A stretch of DNA of 53,724 nucleotides from CAZKFA01 sp964551925 (GCA_964551925.1 CAZKFA010000011.1:1-53724), one strand, 5' to 3'; counted from the stretch's first letter, positions 42,503 to 51,228 are shown. Numbers and translations: made by a program. Notes: a model not told the origin generated them from the sequence alone.

Positions 42503-42593
42503 CAAAGACTAAGGATATCCTAAAAAGCGAGTAACCACGGGAAGCCTGTGTTGCCCCTGCTAGAAGAATTTGAATTTTTCAGTGGATCCTAAG
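42503..42593 (+). ncRNA. Candidate structured small RNA, family unassigned
   Basis: Starting at the promoter's expected +1, the transcript folds into a rod. CTAAGGAT-AT-CC (42509-42520) pairs with GGATCCTAAG (42584-42593), with one A-A mismatch and a two-base bulge. An apical stem pairs CACGGG with CCTGTG around AAG and GTAAC with GTTGC. A large asymmetric internal loop separates the two. The shape recalls 6S RNA but is about half its usual length, and I see no 6S or SRP signature. No terminator was found; a leader for the TPR gene is an alternative, although that gene has its own -10 box. Confidence 0.4.
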
Positions 42594-42655
42594 TAATTAA
42601 GGAACAAAAAGTTGGTATATCGAATCTATTAATAAGAACTATAATATATAGTCAT

Positions 42656-44782
42656 ATGGCTCAGCACCCCCACCACAATTTGGCTATTACTACCATTCTC
42701 ATGGGTTTGGTGCTTTTGCCTGCACAGGCCATTAAGATTGATTACGATAATGAATTTTTTGCAAAGTACTCCAAGGGAGTAAATAGCGAGAAAATTAACA
42801 AACCTAACGAAGCACTTGCTTACTATAAATTAGCTTACGAATTCAAACATAGAGACGCTGGTGCGCTCACTAAACTGGGCTTAGTAAATCTCAATAATAT
42901 TAGAGAAGGACAGAAGACAGCTAATCTAAACCGTGCATTAGGTTATTTCAATCAAGCATTAGCCTTAGACCCCGCTGATCCAGTTATTAACTTGATGTTA
43001 GCTAAGACCTATCAAGAGCTTGGTGATAATCCTAACGCTATTAAGTTCTATAATAAAGCAGCTAATTTAGATCCAGAGAATATTCTACTAAAAGCAAACC
43101 TCGGCAGATTATATTTCGAAGAAAAAGACTTCAAAAAAGCAATTGAGATTTTTAACCGAATTATTCTTGCTTATCCAGAAAACCTCAAAGCAAGAAGCTA
43201 TCTAGGAGCCTCTTTGCAGGCTACTGATAATTACCTTGCTGCGATTGAACAGTATAATTTCGTACTTAATTATGAGCCTAATGAATACAGTATTGCTAAG
43301 AATTTAGGTGACTCATGGTTAGCAGTCAAACAACTAGATAAAGCTCAAGAGAACTATGAGAAAGCTAAAGCTATCGATCCAAAGGTTCCAAACATCTATG
43401 CTGATATTGCTTATGTAGCTAAACAGAAGTCTGACTTTCCAACAGCAATCAGCAATTACCGCCAAGCTCTAGAACTTAAAGATTCTCCAGAATGGCGTAA
43501 AGCATTAGCTTATTCACTATGGTCTAACAATGATCTGACTAGCGCAATCACTGAATTCAGAGTAATTGAAGATTATGCTGTCTCTGGATACTTATATCAA
43601 CTACAAGGTAATCTAGATGGTGCTTTGGCAGATTTCCAAAAAGCTATCGAAGTTAATCCTAAAGACAACAAAACGCGTTTTAATTTAGCAAGACTTTATC
43701 ACGAGCGTGGTGATATTGCTAAAGCAAGAGCAGAATACGTTAAAGTATTAGAGCAGAAACCTAATGACACTGAAGCTTTATTCTTGCTGGCGGTATTAGA
43801 ACAAGAGCGCGGTAATCTTACATTAGCAACCAAATACTACAAAGACATCCTACAGAAACAAACAGAAGCAACTCTAACAGCTAAGCAACCTAACAGTGAT
43901 GGTGACAAGCTTATCAAAAACAATGTACATTACAATCTAGGATTGGCTTACAAACAACAACAAGATCTAAATAGCGCAGAACAAAGTTTCCAAGAATTAT
44001 TAGATGGCAAAAATAGAGCAAGTGGCTTCGATAAAGGCAAAGACGTCTACAAAGAACTTAGCTTTATCAAGATTGCGCTGGCTAAAGACACCGAAGCTGA
44101 GAAGATTATTAATGATTGGCTGAAAGAAGATCCGACCAGTGTTGAAGCTCGTAACATCTATGCTGATTTCTTGGTACATATGTCTAAAGAGCGCCGCGCG
44201 ATTGAGCAATTACGCTTGGCATCAGTATTAGACAAAACAACTAGCACAAGATTAAAACTTGCAAACCTATTACACAGCCAAAATAATCTCTACGAAGCAC
44301 TTGCTGAGTATCAAATGGTCCTTAAAGATGATCCAGCTAACCTAAATGCGATGTTAGGAGCTGCTAATAATTTCAAAACGCTTGGATTTAGAGACGAGGC
44401 TATTAATATCTATGGTGAGATTATCAAAAAATATCCTGAAGATGTACTTGCTAACTACAACTATGGCTTGTTAATGCAAGAAGCTAATCAAACAGATAAG
44501 GCTCTTATCCAGTACCAAAAGGTTGCTGAATTGAATCCAAACTTCATGCAAGTTTATTACGTAATGGGGCTTTGCTATTGGGATCTCAAACAAAAAGATA
44601 AAGCAAGAGAAGTCTGGAATAAGTTCCTAGTACAGTCCAGCGACGAAAATCTTAAAAACGAAATCAACAAAATTATTAACGAGGATAATAGCAAACAAGT
44701 TCCAGTAGATCAGCCAAACGACGAGCAAAATAATGTTAGTCCGATAGGCAATACAGCTAGTTATCCAGATGTCCACACTTAA
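42656..44782 (+). CDS. Exported TPR-repeat protein, 708 aa
   Basis: A signal peptide (residues 1-25, ending LLPAQA) leads into more than a dozen TPR units covering most of the chain, with phrases like VINLMLAKTYQELGDNPNAI, LLKANLGRLYFEEKDFKKAI and HYNLGLAYKQQQDLNSAEQS. It is likely a periplasmic or outer-membrane assembly scaffold. TATAAT (42640-42645) lies 10 nt before the ATG, so the mRNA has almost no leader. Its last 14 bp overlap the tyrS start. The repeat style resembles the other TPR protein in the window, suggesting paralogy. Confidence 0.9.
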   Translation: MAQHPHHNLAITTILMGLVLLPAQAIKIDYDNEFFAKYSKGVNSEKINKPNEALAYYKLAYEFKHRDAGALTKLGLVNLNNIREGQKTANLNRALGYFNQALALDPADPVINLMLAKTYQELGDNPNAIKFYNKAANLDPENILLKANLGRLYFEEKDFKKAIEIFNRIILAYPENLKARSYLGASLQATDNYLAAIEQYNFVLNYEPNEYSIAKNLGDSWLAVKQLDKAQENYEKAKAIDPKVPNIYADIAYVAKQKSDFPTAISNYRQALELKDSPEWRKALAYSLWSNNDLTSAITEFRVIEDYAVSGYLYQLQGNLDGALADFQKAIEVNPKDNKTRFNLARLYHERGDIAKARAEYVKVLEQKPNDTEALFLLAVLEQERGNLTLATKYYKDILQKQTEATLTAKQPNSDGDKLIKNNVHYNLGLAYKQQQDLNSAEQSFQELLDGKNRASGFDKGKDVYKELSFIKIALAKDTEAEKIINDWLKEDPTSVEARNIYADFLVHMSKERRAIEQLRLASVLDKTTSTRLKLANLLHSQNNLYEALAEYQMVLKDDPANLNAMLGAANNFKTLGFRDEAINIYGEIIKKYPEDVLANYNYGLLMQEANQTDKALIQYQKVAELNPNFMQVYYVMGLCYWDLKQKDKAREVWNKFLVQSSDENLKNEINKIINEDNSKQVPVDQPNDEQNNVSPIGNTASYPDVHT

Positions 44783-45977
44783 ATCAACCATAGAAATTTT
44801 AACTAGTGGTATTACCGAGATCAAACCCGGTGGGGCTAAGGCTTTGGAAGAACTATTGCTCAAAGCTCAAAAAGACAATCGCCAGCTTAGAGTAAAGCTT
44901 GGTATTGATCCAACTAGCGCAGACTTACATCTTGGACATATGGTCTGTATCCAAAAGCTCAGACAATTTCAAGAGCTGGGTCATCTACCAGTGTTAATTA
45001 TTGGTGGATACACAGCACAAGTTGGTGATCCTTCTGGACGCAACGAGGCTCGTCCTCCGCTCAGCAAGGAAGATGTAGCAAAACATGCTGAAACCTATAT
45101 AGCTCAAGTAGCAAAAGTTCTGGATCTAAGTAGAGCTGAGATTGTCAATAATGCTGATTGGTTTAACAAATTTACCATGACTGATATGATCAAGCTCGCC
45201 TCACAAGTAACAGTTAATCAAATGATCGCCAAAGATGCTTTTGGTAAGCGGATAGATAACGGTCAGCCTTTATATTTGCATGAGACCTATTACCCAATAC
45301 TACAAGGCTATGACAGCTATGAAGTGCGCTCTGACATTGAGCTTGGCGGCACCGATCAAACCTTCAACTTAATGGTTGGACGTGATATTCAGAAGCTTTA
45401 CAATATGGAGCCACAGCTCACTATGTGCATGCCACTACTGGTTGGATTAGATGGTGTTAAGAAGATGTCTAAAACAAGTGCTAACTATATAGCTCTCACT
45501 GATAGCCCTCAAGAAATGTTTGGTAAGACCATGAGCATACCTGATGAATTAATCTTAGATTATTTCACCTTAGCCGCACGTAGCACCCCAAGCGAGGTAG
45601 CTGCAATCAAGTCTAGGCTTGAGTCTGGTGAGAATCCGCGCAATATCAAAGATGAATTAGCTCAAAAAATAGTAAGTATTTATTATTCAGCATCTGACGC
45701 CAAAGCAGCCTCCGAGAATTTTACTAAATTATTTAAAGAAAAAGAAATACCAGAAGACATAGAAGAATTCAAACTCAATGGTAATTCTAAACAATTAGCT
45801 GATATTCTTGTCGCCTCTGGTCTCTGTCAGACCAAAGGCGAAGCCAAACGCTTAATCTCTGGCGGTGGCGTTAGACTAGATGGCGAGAAGCTCTCTGATC
45901 CAGTCCAGGAGCTAAGTGTAAGCAAGCCACAGGTCCTACAAGCTGGTAAGCGTAAGTTCGTTAGGTTGGTAAAATGA
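44769..45977 (+). CDS. tyrS: Tyrosyl-tRNA synthetase
   Basis: Class I aminoacyl-tRNA synthetase charging tRNA-Tyr. HLGH (54-57) is the HIGH motif and KMSKT (about 233-237) the KMSKS motif; a C-terminal S4 RNA-binding domain begins near residue 340 (LADILVASGLCQTKGEAKRLI). The 402 residues match the bacterial TyrRZ-like subtype. It begins inside the TPR gene and overlaps the sensor kinase downstream by 4 bp, so TPR-tyrS-kinase seems to be one operon. Confidence 0.95.
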   Translation: MSTLKSTIEILTSGITEIKPGGAKALEELLLKAQKDNRQLRVKLGIDPTSADLHLGHMVCIQKLRQFQELGHLPVLIIGGYTAQVGDPSGRNEARPPLSKEDVAKHAETYIAQVAKVLDLSRAEIVNNADWFNKFTMTDMIKLASQVTVNQMIAKDAFGKRIDNGQPLYLHETYYPILQGYDSYEVRSDIELGGTDQTFNLMVGRDIQKLYNMEPQLTMCMPLLVGLDGVKKMSKTSANYIALTDSPQEMFGKTMSIPDELILDYFTLAARSTPSEVAAIKSRLESGENPRNIKDELAQKIVSIYYSASDAKAASENFTKLFKEKEIPEDIEEFKLNGNSKQLADILVASGLCQTKGEAKRLISGGGVRLDGEKLSDPVQELSVSKPQVLQAGKRKFVRLVK

Positions 45978-47350
45978 TTGAGACAGATCTGCAATCGTTG
46001 ATCGACTCCCTAGATGCCAATCTACAATTTATCTCTGAGTTATTACAAGCAGATATACGCTTATTTATCAAACAGGATCATGGTGCTTATATTCATAGCT
46101 ATTTCCATCCGAATCAAGATTCTCTTTATCTTGGCTCTCATGAAGCTAAGATCAAGCGCGGTGAGAAATTACAAAGTTACAAAGACCCTTCTGTTGATCG
46201 AGCTTTTAGACTTGGTAAGCCAATCATAGGACAATATGGATTAGTCATTAACAACCGCAGAATTCAAGAATTTGCTTATCCTATTTTCCACGACTCGGTT
46301 GTTGTGGCAGTAATTGCCGTAGAAAGAGATATCTATCTGACTCGCAATATTCTTGGACAACATTGGGACTTCATGGCAGACAATTTGATTAAAGCCCTCA
46401 AAGATAAAATCAGCAACTCAACTAGATTCCCACATATCGCCTTTGGTGAAGGTGCCTTGTTTATTCAAGGTGAGAATAAAACTATTTTCTTTGCTAACCC
46501 ACTTGCTGTAAACCTTCTAGGCGAGATCGCTGAGAACGTTAAACAATTAGTCGGCAGATCATTTGATGAAATTTTCTCTAGCTTTCAACGCAAGTACAAA
46601 GGCAATGATAGTAAGCTATCAATAGAAGCAATTGAAGAGATCACTCTCAGACAAAGAACCATTGCTCTACGCTATATTAGATTGAATCCCGACATGTCCG
46701 TAGTTCTAATAAAAGACAATTCTGAAATCAAAATCAAAGAAACTTTACTTAAAGAAATTCACCACCGAGTCAAAAATAATTTACAAACAGTAGTCTCATT
46801 ATTACAATTACAAAAACGTCGCAACCCAGAACTAGAAGATGCTTTTACCGAAGCGATTAGTCGAACCAATAGTATTTCTTTGGTGCATGAATATTTGGCA
46901 CACTCGAATGATATCGAGCATATAGATTTTGGCTTCTTGGTACAAAAAATCCTCAAAAGTCTCTTAGCTTCTTTTGGTGCTGATCACTTAAGTATTAATT
47001 TTGATTGTCCACAAAAAGTTCTTATTATCAGCGAGGAGGCAACTAATCTTGCCTTAGTCTTAAATGAAATACTCTCGAATTGTCTTGAACATACGGCTGG
47101 GACTTTATCCAAAATTGATATTAAGCTTTTTCATGAGAATGGCAAGTTGCATATGAGCGTGGAAGATGATGGTGGTGGCTTCAAAGATAATTTCGATTAT
47201 CGACAAAGTACAGGCTTAGGCTGGGGGATTGTTCAGACCATCACCGAAGAAAGCCTTAAGGGTAAACTATCTATCGGTAACACAAATCATAATGGTGTTA
47301 GGGGTCTTAAAGTACATCTGACGATACCACATGCAATGGACCTTTTATAA
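45974..47350 (+). CDS. pdtaS: PdtaS-like cytosolic histidine kinase (HisKA_2)
   Basis: A soluble sensor kinase of 458 residues. The N-terminal ~150 residues look like the GAF-type sensor seen in PdtaS/EutW, and a PAS-like region follows (about 155-245). The HisKA_2 box IHHRVKNNLQTVVSLLQLQ holds the phospho-accepting His (H263/H264). ATPase motifs are ALVLNEILSNCLEH (N box), VEDDGGGF (G1) and GLGWGIVQTI (G2). There are no membrane segments. Its ligand is unknown. The response regulator with an RNA-binding ANTAR domain follows after 24 bp. Confidence 0.88.
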   Translation: MIETDLQSLIDSLDANLQFISELLQADIRLFIKQDHGAYIHSYFHPNQDSLYLGSHEAKIKRGEKLQSYKDPSVDRAFRLGKPIIGQYGLVINNRRIQEFAYPIFHDSVVVAVIAVERDIYLTRNILGQHWDFMADNLIKALKDKISNSTRFPHIAFGEGALFIQGENKTIFFANPLAVNLLGEIAENVKQLVGRSFDEIFSSFQRKYKGNDSKLSIEAIEEITLRQRTIALRYIRLNPDMSVVLIKDNSEIKIKETLLKEIHHRVKNNLQTVVSLLQLQKRRNPELEDAFTEAISRTNSISLVHEYLAHSNDIEHIDFGFLVQKILKSLLASFGADHLSINFDCPQKVLIISEEATNLALVLNEILSNCLEHTAGTLSKIDIKLFHENGKLHMSVEDDGGGFKDNFDYRQSTGLGWGIVQTITEESLKGKLSIGNTNHNGVRGLKVHLTIPHAMDLL

Positions 47351-47374
47351 AAACTGCTAAAATGATTACTAGCA

Positions 47375-47968
47375 ATGAATAGAGAGCACGATCTAATTAA
47401 AGTTGTCATCGTTGATGATGAACCTTTGATCCGTATGGATCTCAAAGAATTATTAGAAGAAGCTTCGACCTGTAAAGTAGTTGCAGAAGCTAAAGATGGT
47501 AACGAAGCAATCGCAGCGGTCGCAGAACACAATCCAGATATAGTTTTCATGGATATTCGCATGCCAAATATGGATGGCATATCGGCAGCCAAAGCGATTC
47601 ATGAACAGTCTAGGCGTCGCGTACCTATCATTATGCTCACAGCTTATTCACAACCCGAATTGTACGAAGAAGCATCGAAGGCTGGTGTCTTTGCTTATTT
47701 GACTAAGCCATTGCGTAAAGCGGATTTAGCTCCAGCTATTGAGGTGGCAATGGCCCGTTCACTAGAACTACAAGAACTCAAAAACGAAATTGATTCACTC
47801 AATCACAAGATAGAAATCAGAAAACTAGTAGAGAAAGCCAAGGGTGTGCTTATGAAAAAGTACCAACTTGATGAAGCTACTGCTTATCGGCGCATCCAAA
47901 AAGCGGCAATGGACCAAAGATCCAGCCTCAAAGAAGTGGCAGAAGAAATACTAGCTGTAGCCAATTAA
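47375..47968 (+). CDS. pdtaR: PdtaR-like ANTAR response regulator
   Basis: A two-domain regulator (197 residues). The receiver has D14-D15, phospho-acceptor D60 in FMDIRMP, LTAY and the Lys of LTKPLRK. After a helical linker comes an ANTAR domain (about 138-195): KLVEKAKGVLMKKYQLDEATAYRRIQKAAMDQRSSLKEVAEEIL. ANTAR domains bind dual hairpin RNAs with hexanucleotide loops and prevent terminators, so this pair should control mRNAs post-initiation. TGCTAAAAT lies 11 nt before the ATG, giving a separate promoter. No target hairpin pair was identified here. Confidence 0.92.
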   Translation: MNREHDLIKVVIVDDEPLIRMDLKELLEEASTCKVVAEAKDGNEAIAAVAEHNPDIVFMDIRMPNMDGISAAKAIHEQSRRRVPIIMLTAYSQPELYEEASKAGVFAYLTKPLRKADLAPAIEVAMARSLELQELKNEIDSLNHKIEIRKLVEKAKGVLMKKYQLDEATAYRRIQKAAMDQRSSLKEVAEEILAVAN

Positions 47969-47985
47969 TTTTACGCTGCATAATT

Positions 47986-48010
47986 AACCCTATAGTGACA
48001 CTATAGGGTT
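47986..48010. repeat. Short palindrome, AACCCTATAGT family (copy 3)
   Basis: Arms AACCCTATAGT (47986-47996) and ACTATAGGGTT (48000-48010) flank GAC, 17 bp after the regulator stop. The arms are identical to copy 2 and only the loop differs. No T-run. Confidence 0.7.
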
Positions 48011-48090
48011 CTAATCCCGCCCTAAATAAGCATTTTTAATCTTTCATTAGTAAATTAAGATCATCTCAATGTGCTAAAATTCAAGATTCA

Positions 48091-48285
48091 ATGGCTAGAC
48101 AACAAAAGAAAAGACAAACCCCTGACATCGAAGAGATAACTTACAAAAATATCTCTTTGTTAGTAAGCTATCTTGATGGCACCAACAAAATTATGGGCCG
48201 CAAGTTAACGGGACTTGAAGCCAAGAAACAAAGAAAATTACAAAACGCTGTCAAACAAGCTAGATCATTAGGTTTGATTGCATAG
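48091..48285 (+). CDS. rpsR: 30S ribosomal protein S18
   Basis: S18 sits on the platform of the small subunit with S6. The 64-residue basic protein is short (family ~75) but keeps the core: ITYKNISLLVSYL, KIMGRKLTGLEAKKQRKLQNAVKQAR. The usual GKILPRR-type segment reads NKIMGRK, a divergent form. TGCTAAAAT lies 10 nt before the ATG. It leads a small cluster with rpmB and a charged unknown protein. Confidence 0.93.
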   Translation: MARQQKKRQTPDIEEITYKNISLLVSYLDGTNKIMGRKLTGLEAKKQRKLQNAVKQARSLGLIA

Positions 48286-48300
48286 TTAAAAGGTTCTATT

Positions 48301-48567
48301 ATGTCAAGAATATGTGAAATTACTGGTAAAAAAGCGGGCAAAGGGTGGAGATACTCTTTCTTAAGGTCTCACTTTAATCCAACGGCTAAAAGAAGATTCC
48401 AAGTCAATCTGCAAACTATCACTGCTGTTATTGATGGCGTTAAACAAAAAATCAAAGTCAGCACCAAAGCACTGAAAACGTTTCCTACTCTCAAGTCTGG
48501 TATCAGCTCAGCTCAATTGAAAAAAGGTAGCAGAAGAAGAGAAAGAGCTAAACTAAAACTTGTCTAA
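48301..48567 (+). CDS. rpmB: 50S ribosomal protein L28
   Basis: L28 is a small basic large-subunit protein. The 88 residues begin MSRICEITGKKAGKGWRYS, and TAKRRFQVNLQ is the conserved KRRFxPNLQ-like block. AAAAGG upstream is a weak Shine-Dalgarno, suited to an internal operon gene 15 bp after rpsR. The next gene's TTG start overlaps its 3' end by 8 bp. Confidence 0.95.
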   Translation: MSRICEITGKKAGKGWRYSFLRSHFNPTAKRRFQVNLQTITAVIDGVKQKIKVSTKALKTFPTLKSGISSAQLKKGSRRRERAKLKLV

Positions 48568-49375
48568 CGATTCTGACTTAATTAGCATTAAAGAATTAGC
48601 TTCTAAGCTTAAAGTTGCTGACGCTTTACTCAAAAAAGTTATTAAAGATTTCAATATATCAACAGAGCGAATTGATAAACGCGTTTGCTTATCAGCTCAA
48701 TCAACACAAACAATACGCGAAATCCTAGCACTGAGAGCTAGTGGCAAAAAGAATCAAGAGATCAAAGAACTATTCGACGCATCTGTAGCTAGTGCTGCTG
48801 CAGAAGCTAAGCCTAAAGCTGAGCCCAAAGCAAAAGCTGAAGACAAGCCTGAGACTACAACGGCGAAAGAAACTCCAAGCCGCCCGAAAAGAAAGAAAAA
48901 ACCTAAATCTAAAGCAGAAGACAAATCCACTACCGAAACTGAAGAGAACAAAGTTGAAGCAGTCGCTGCTATCGAGAAAGAAGCTAAAGCAGCTTTAGTA
49001 GATATCAGTGGCTTCTTGAATGATGCCGAAGATGAACAAGCTGCTAATAGTTTATTTGATGAAGAAGGCGAGGAAGAGAATAGCAGTGATAATGATATTG
49101 AAGAAGAATTAGATCTTGATGACGATGAGGATATTCAAGAAACTGAAACTTACGATAAAAAACTTAGCCCACGCAAAATTCGTCGTCGTTCATTTAGCTT
49201 TAGATACATCCAAAGACAAATCACAAATGACATTAAAAGACTTAATTACATCAAAAACAAGCTCAAACGTGGTCGCTTAAGTACCCAAGAAACCATGTTA
49301 CTGACTGATTCGCTTGAACATCGCTCTAAATTACTTAGTGGTTGGGTGCATATGTTGCGCTGGGTTAAGAGTTAG
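48560..49375 (+). CDS. Hypothetical protein with HTH-like N-terminus and acidic middle, 271 aa
   Basis: The start is TTG inside the end of rpmB; no ATG is available. Residues ~1-60 (SIKELASKLKVADALLKKVIKDF ... TIREILALRASGKKNQEIKELF) resemble two short helix-turn-helix or IF2-N-type modules. A long Ala/Lys/Glu stretch (about 75-135) and an acidic stretch (about 165-200) follow. The last ~65 residues are strongly basic and aromatic (FRYIQRQI...NKLKRGRL). Alternating charge and position behind two ribosomal genes suggest nucleic-acid or ribosome binding, but no family is recognised. Confidence 0.75.
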   Translation: MSNDSDLISIKELASKLKVADALLKKVIKDFNISTERIDKRVCLSAQSTQTIREILALRASGKKNQEIKELFDASVASAAAEAKPKAEPKAKAEDKPETTTAKETPSRPKRKKKPKSKAEDKSTTETEENKVEAVAAIEKEAKAALVDISGFLNDAEDEQAANSLFDEEGEEENSSDNDIEEELDLDDDEDIQETETYDKKLSPRKIRRRSFSFRYIQRQITNDIKRLNYIKNKLKRGRLSTQETMLLTDSLEHRSKLLSGWVHMLRWVKS

Positions 49376-49393
49376 TAAGACAAAATCCCCACG

Positions 49394-49520
49394 AAAGCCT
49401 TTTCGAGAAGCTCCCAGATGCTAGGCTTGCGAGTTCCGAAGAATCTGAGTTGACTACCCGTCAATGATGATTCTGAGGAACGAGCGTAACAACGCAGATG
49501 GGACTTCTCGAACAGGCTTT
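49394..49520. repeat. Structured intergenic element, copy C (~127 bp)
   Basis: The outer stem pairs 49394-49416 with 49499-49520 (aaagcct/aggcttt, cgagaag/cttctcg, tccca/tggga). The inner hairpin pairs GAATC (49441-49445) with GATTC (49469-49473) and TTGAC (49450-49454) with GTCAA (49460-49464). It lies between the charged protein gene and aroC, here in the same orientation as transcription. Confidence 0.75.
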
Positions 49521-49540
49521 AAGTCTGATAAAATTGAACT

Positions 49541-50824
49541 ATGGCTCTACGCTTTCTCACTGCAGGTGAATCACACGGACCTGAGTTAAACATTATCGTT
49601 GAAGGTATCCCTGCGAACATGCTTCTTGTTGCTGAGGATATCAATAAAGACCTGAAACGTCGGCAGGGTGGCTATGGTCGCGGCGGGCGCATGAAAATCG
49701 AAAAAGACCAAGTGTTTTTTACTGGTGGCGTGCGTCATGGTAGAAGCTTTGGTGGCGCGCCTATCTCCATGAAGATTATAAATAAAGATCACGAGAAATG
49801 GCTTAATACTATGAATGCTGAAGCCGTTGATCTCAATGATCCAGTTATAGCTAAAGAACTTGCTGATAAATTTATTTCTAAAGTTAGACCAGGGCATGCG
49901 GATTTTGCTGGAGCTATTAAGTATGATGCAAGTGATGTGCGTGATATTCTTGAGCGCTCCTCAGCGCGAGAAACCACGTCTAGAGTTGCTGTTGGTGCTG
50001 TTTGTAAAACTTTCCTGGCTAATTTTGGTATAGAGATTTACTCCCATGTGTTAAGGATTGGTGCTGTTGATGCTATGGATACAGCTTGGTGGCAGGGTTT
50101 GGATTGGACTAATCCTAAATCTGAATATCATAAACGTAAAGCAAGTATCGAAGCTTCAGAATTGCGAATCTTTGAAGACCAGTCAACAAGCGTAACTCAA
50201 TCCATGAAAGCACATATAGATGCTACTCGTAAGGCTGGCGATACTGTTGGTGGTTTGATAGAAGTTTTTGCTTTGGGTCTGCCGATTGGTTTGGGCTCAC
50301 ATGTACAATGGGATAGAAGAATAGATGGTTTGATTGCGCAAGCTCTGATGAGTACACATACCGTTAAGTCCGTAGAGATTGGTATTGGTGAGAGGGTCTC
50401 ACAAATCCCCGGTTCTCAAGTACAGGATCAAATCTATCTCAAATCTACTATTGATAGCGCTTTCAGTCCTGAGACTGAAAAGCAAACAGCGACTAGCTTT
50501 CAGCGCTATGCCCGCCTTACTAATAATCTTGGCGGTATAGAAGGTGGTATGACTAACGGCTTGCCTATTACTTGTAGAGTTGCTGTTAAACCGATACCAA
50601 CCTTAATCTCTAAGCTTGATTCGATTGATCTACAGACTAAGGCTGAGTCTGAGTCTCACTTCGAGAGGTCTGATGTTTGTGTGGTGCCCGCTGCTGGTGT
50701 GGTGCTAGAAGCTATGCTTGCAATAGTACTCACTGATTGCTTTCTAGAGAAGTTTGGTGGCGATAGTATGGTTGAGATAAACAATAATTATCAGGCTTAC
50801 TTGAGGCAGTGTAGTAAACGTTAA
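49541..50824 (+). CDS. aroC: Chorismate synthase
   Basis: AroC converts EPSP to chorismate with reduced FMN, the last shikimate step. Signatures include GESHG (8-12), RRQGGYGRGGRM (40-51), RPGHADF near 123-129 and RDILERSSARETTSRVA near 140-156, with LGGIEGGMTNG further on. At 427 residues it is longer than the usual 360-390, mainly through an insertion around 185-225 and an extended C-terminus. TAAAAT ends 6 nt before the ATG. aroA is also in the window but unlinked. Confidence 0.96.
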   Translation: MALRFLTAGESHGPELNIIVEGIPANMLLVAEDINKDLKRRQGGYGRGGRMKIEKDQVFFTGGVRHGRSFGGAPISMKIINKDHEKWLNTMNAEAVDLNDPVIAKELADKFISKVRPGHADFAGAIKYDASDVRDILERSSARETTSRVAVGAVCKTFLANFGIEIYSHVLRIGAVDAMDTAWWQGLDWTNPKSEYHKRKASIEASELRIFEDQSTSVTQSMKAHIDATRKAGDTVGGLIEVFALGLPIGLGSHVQWDRRIDGLIAQALMSTHTVKSVEIGIGERVSQIPGSQVQDQIYLKSTIDSAFSPETEKQTATSFQRYARLTNNLGGIEGGMTNGLPITCRVAVKPIPTLISKLDSIDLQTKAESESHFERSDVCVVPAAGVVLEAMLAIVLTDCFLEKFGGDSMVEINNNYQAYLRQCSKR

Positions 50825-51012
50825 GTTGCGCTTCTTTGTAGATCTAACCAACGATTTGCAGCAAGAACGAAGTCAGCTCCTGGATTCTCGAGAGCATAAT
50901 CAAGTAAATCATTCAAACAGCGAGCTGGGTATTGTAGAGAGTCATACTCACGAACTGGTGATATTGTTTTTAATTGTTCTAAACCAAGGTTTGCTTCAAA
51001 GAATGAAGGCAT
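50821..51012 (-). CDS. Possible small protein, 63 aa
   Basis: The frame encodes a mixed, protein-like sequence (FFEANLGLEQLKTISPVREY ... LDYALENPGADFVLAAN) and stays open without a stop back to 51051, so it may be a short real gene or a C-terminal fragment of a lost one. No family is recognised and no promoter or Shine-Dalgarno is clear. It overlaps the end of aroC by 4 bp. A plus-strand frame of similar size covers the same bases but looks less protein-like. Confidence 0.35.
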   Translation of the reverse strand: MPSFFEANLGLEQLKTISPVREYDSLQYPARCLNDLLDYALENPGADFVLAANRWLDLQRSAT

Positions 51013-51052
51013 GTGTGTAAGTGGTACGCAAAAAAGTGCAGAATATCTAAAT

Positions 51053-51228
51053 TAGCTGGACTTTGGAATCTGCCACGTGATAAACCAAAAATTTCTTTCA
51101 GAGTCTAATTCACTACAAAGCTGGATAAACAAAGAGTTTGCAGGCTCGTATCGTAATGGTGATGCCTTGCTATTCACTCACTTGAATTCGTACAATCAAT
51201 CGTGCCGCGCTATATTAACCACGATTAG
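51053..51228. other. Stretch without a confident gene
   Basis: A plus-strand frame with a GTG start at 51077 runs through here into the 3' end of the exported-protein gene. Its first half looks protein-like but its second half is antisense to a real gene. I see no promoter, tRNA or repeat. Confidence 0.4.

Noticed and set aside
42497..42600. Resemblance of the intergenic RNA to a cobalamin riboswitch (GGGAAGCC, GCCCCTGC, CAGTGG).
   Set aside because: The order and spacing do not match the conserved core, the B12 box is absent, and the downstream TPR gene has no B12 link.
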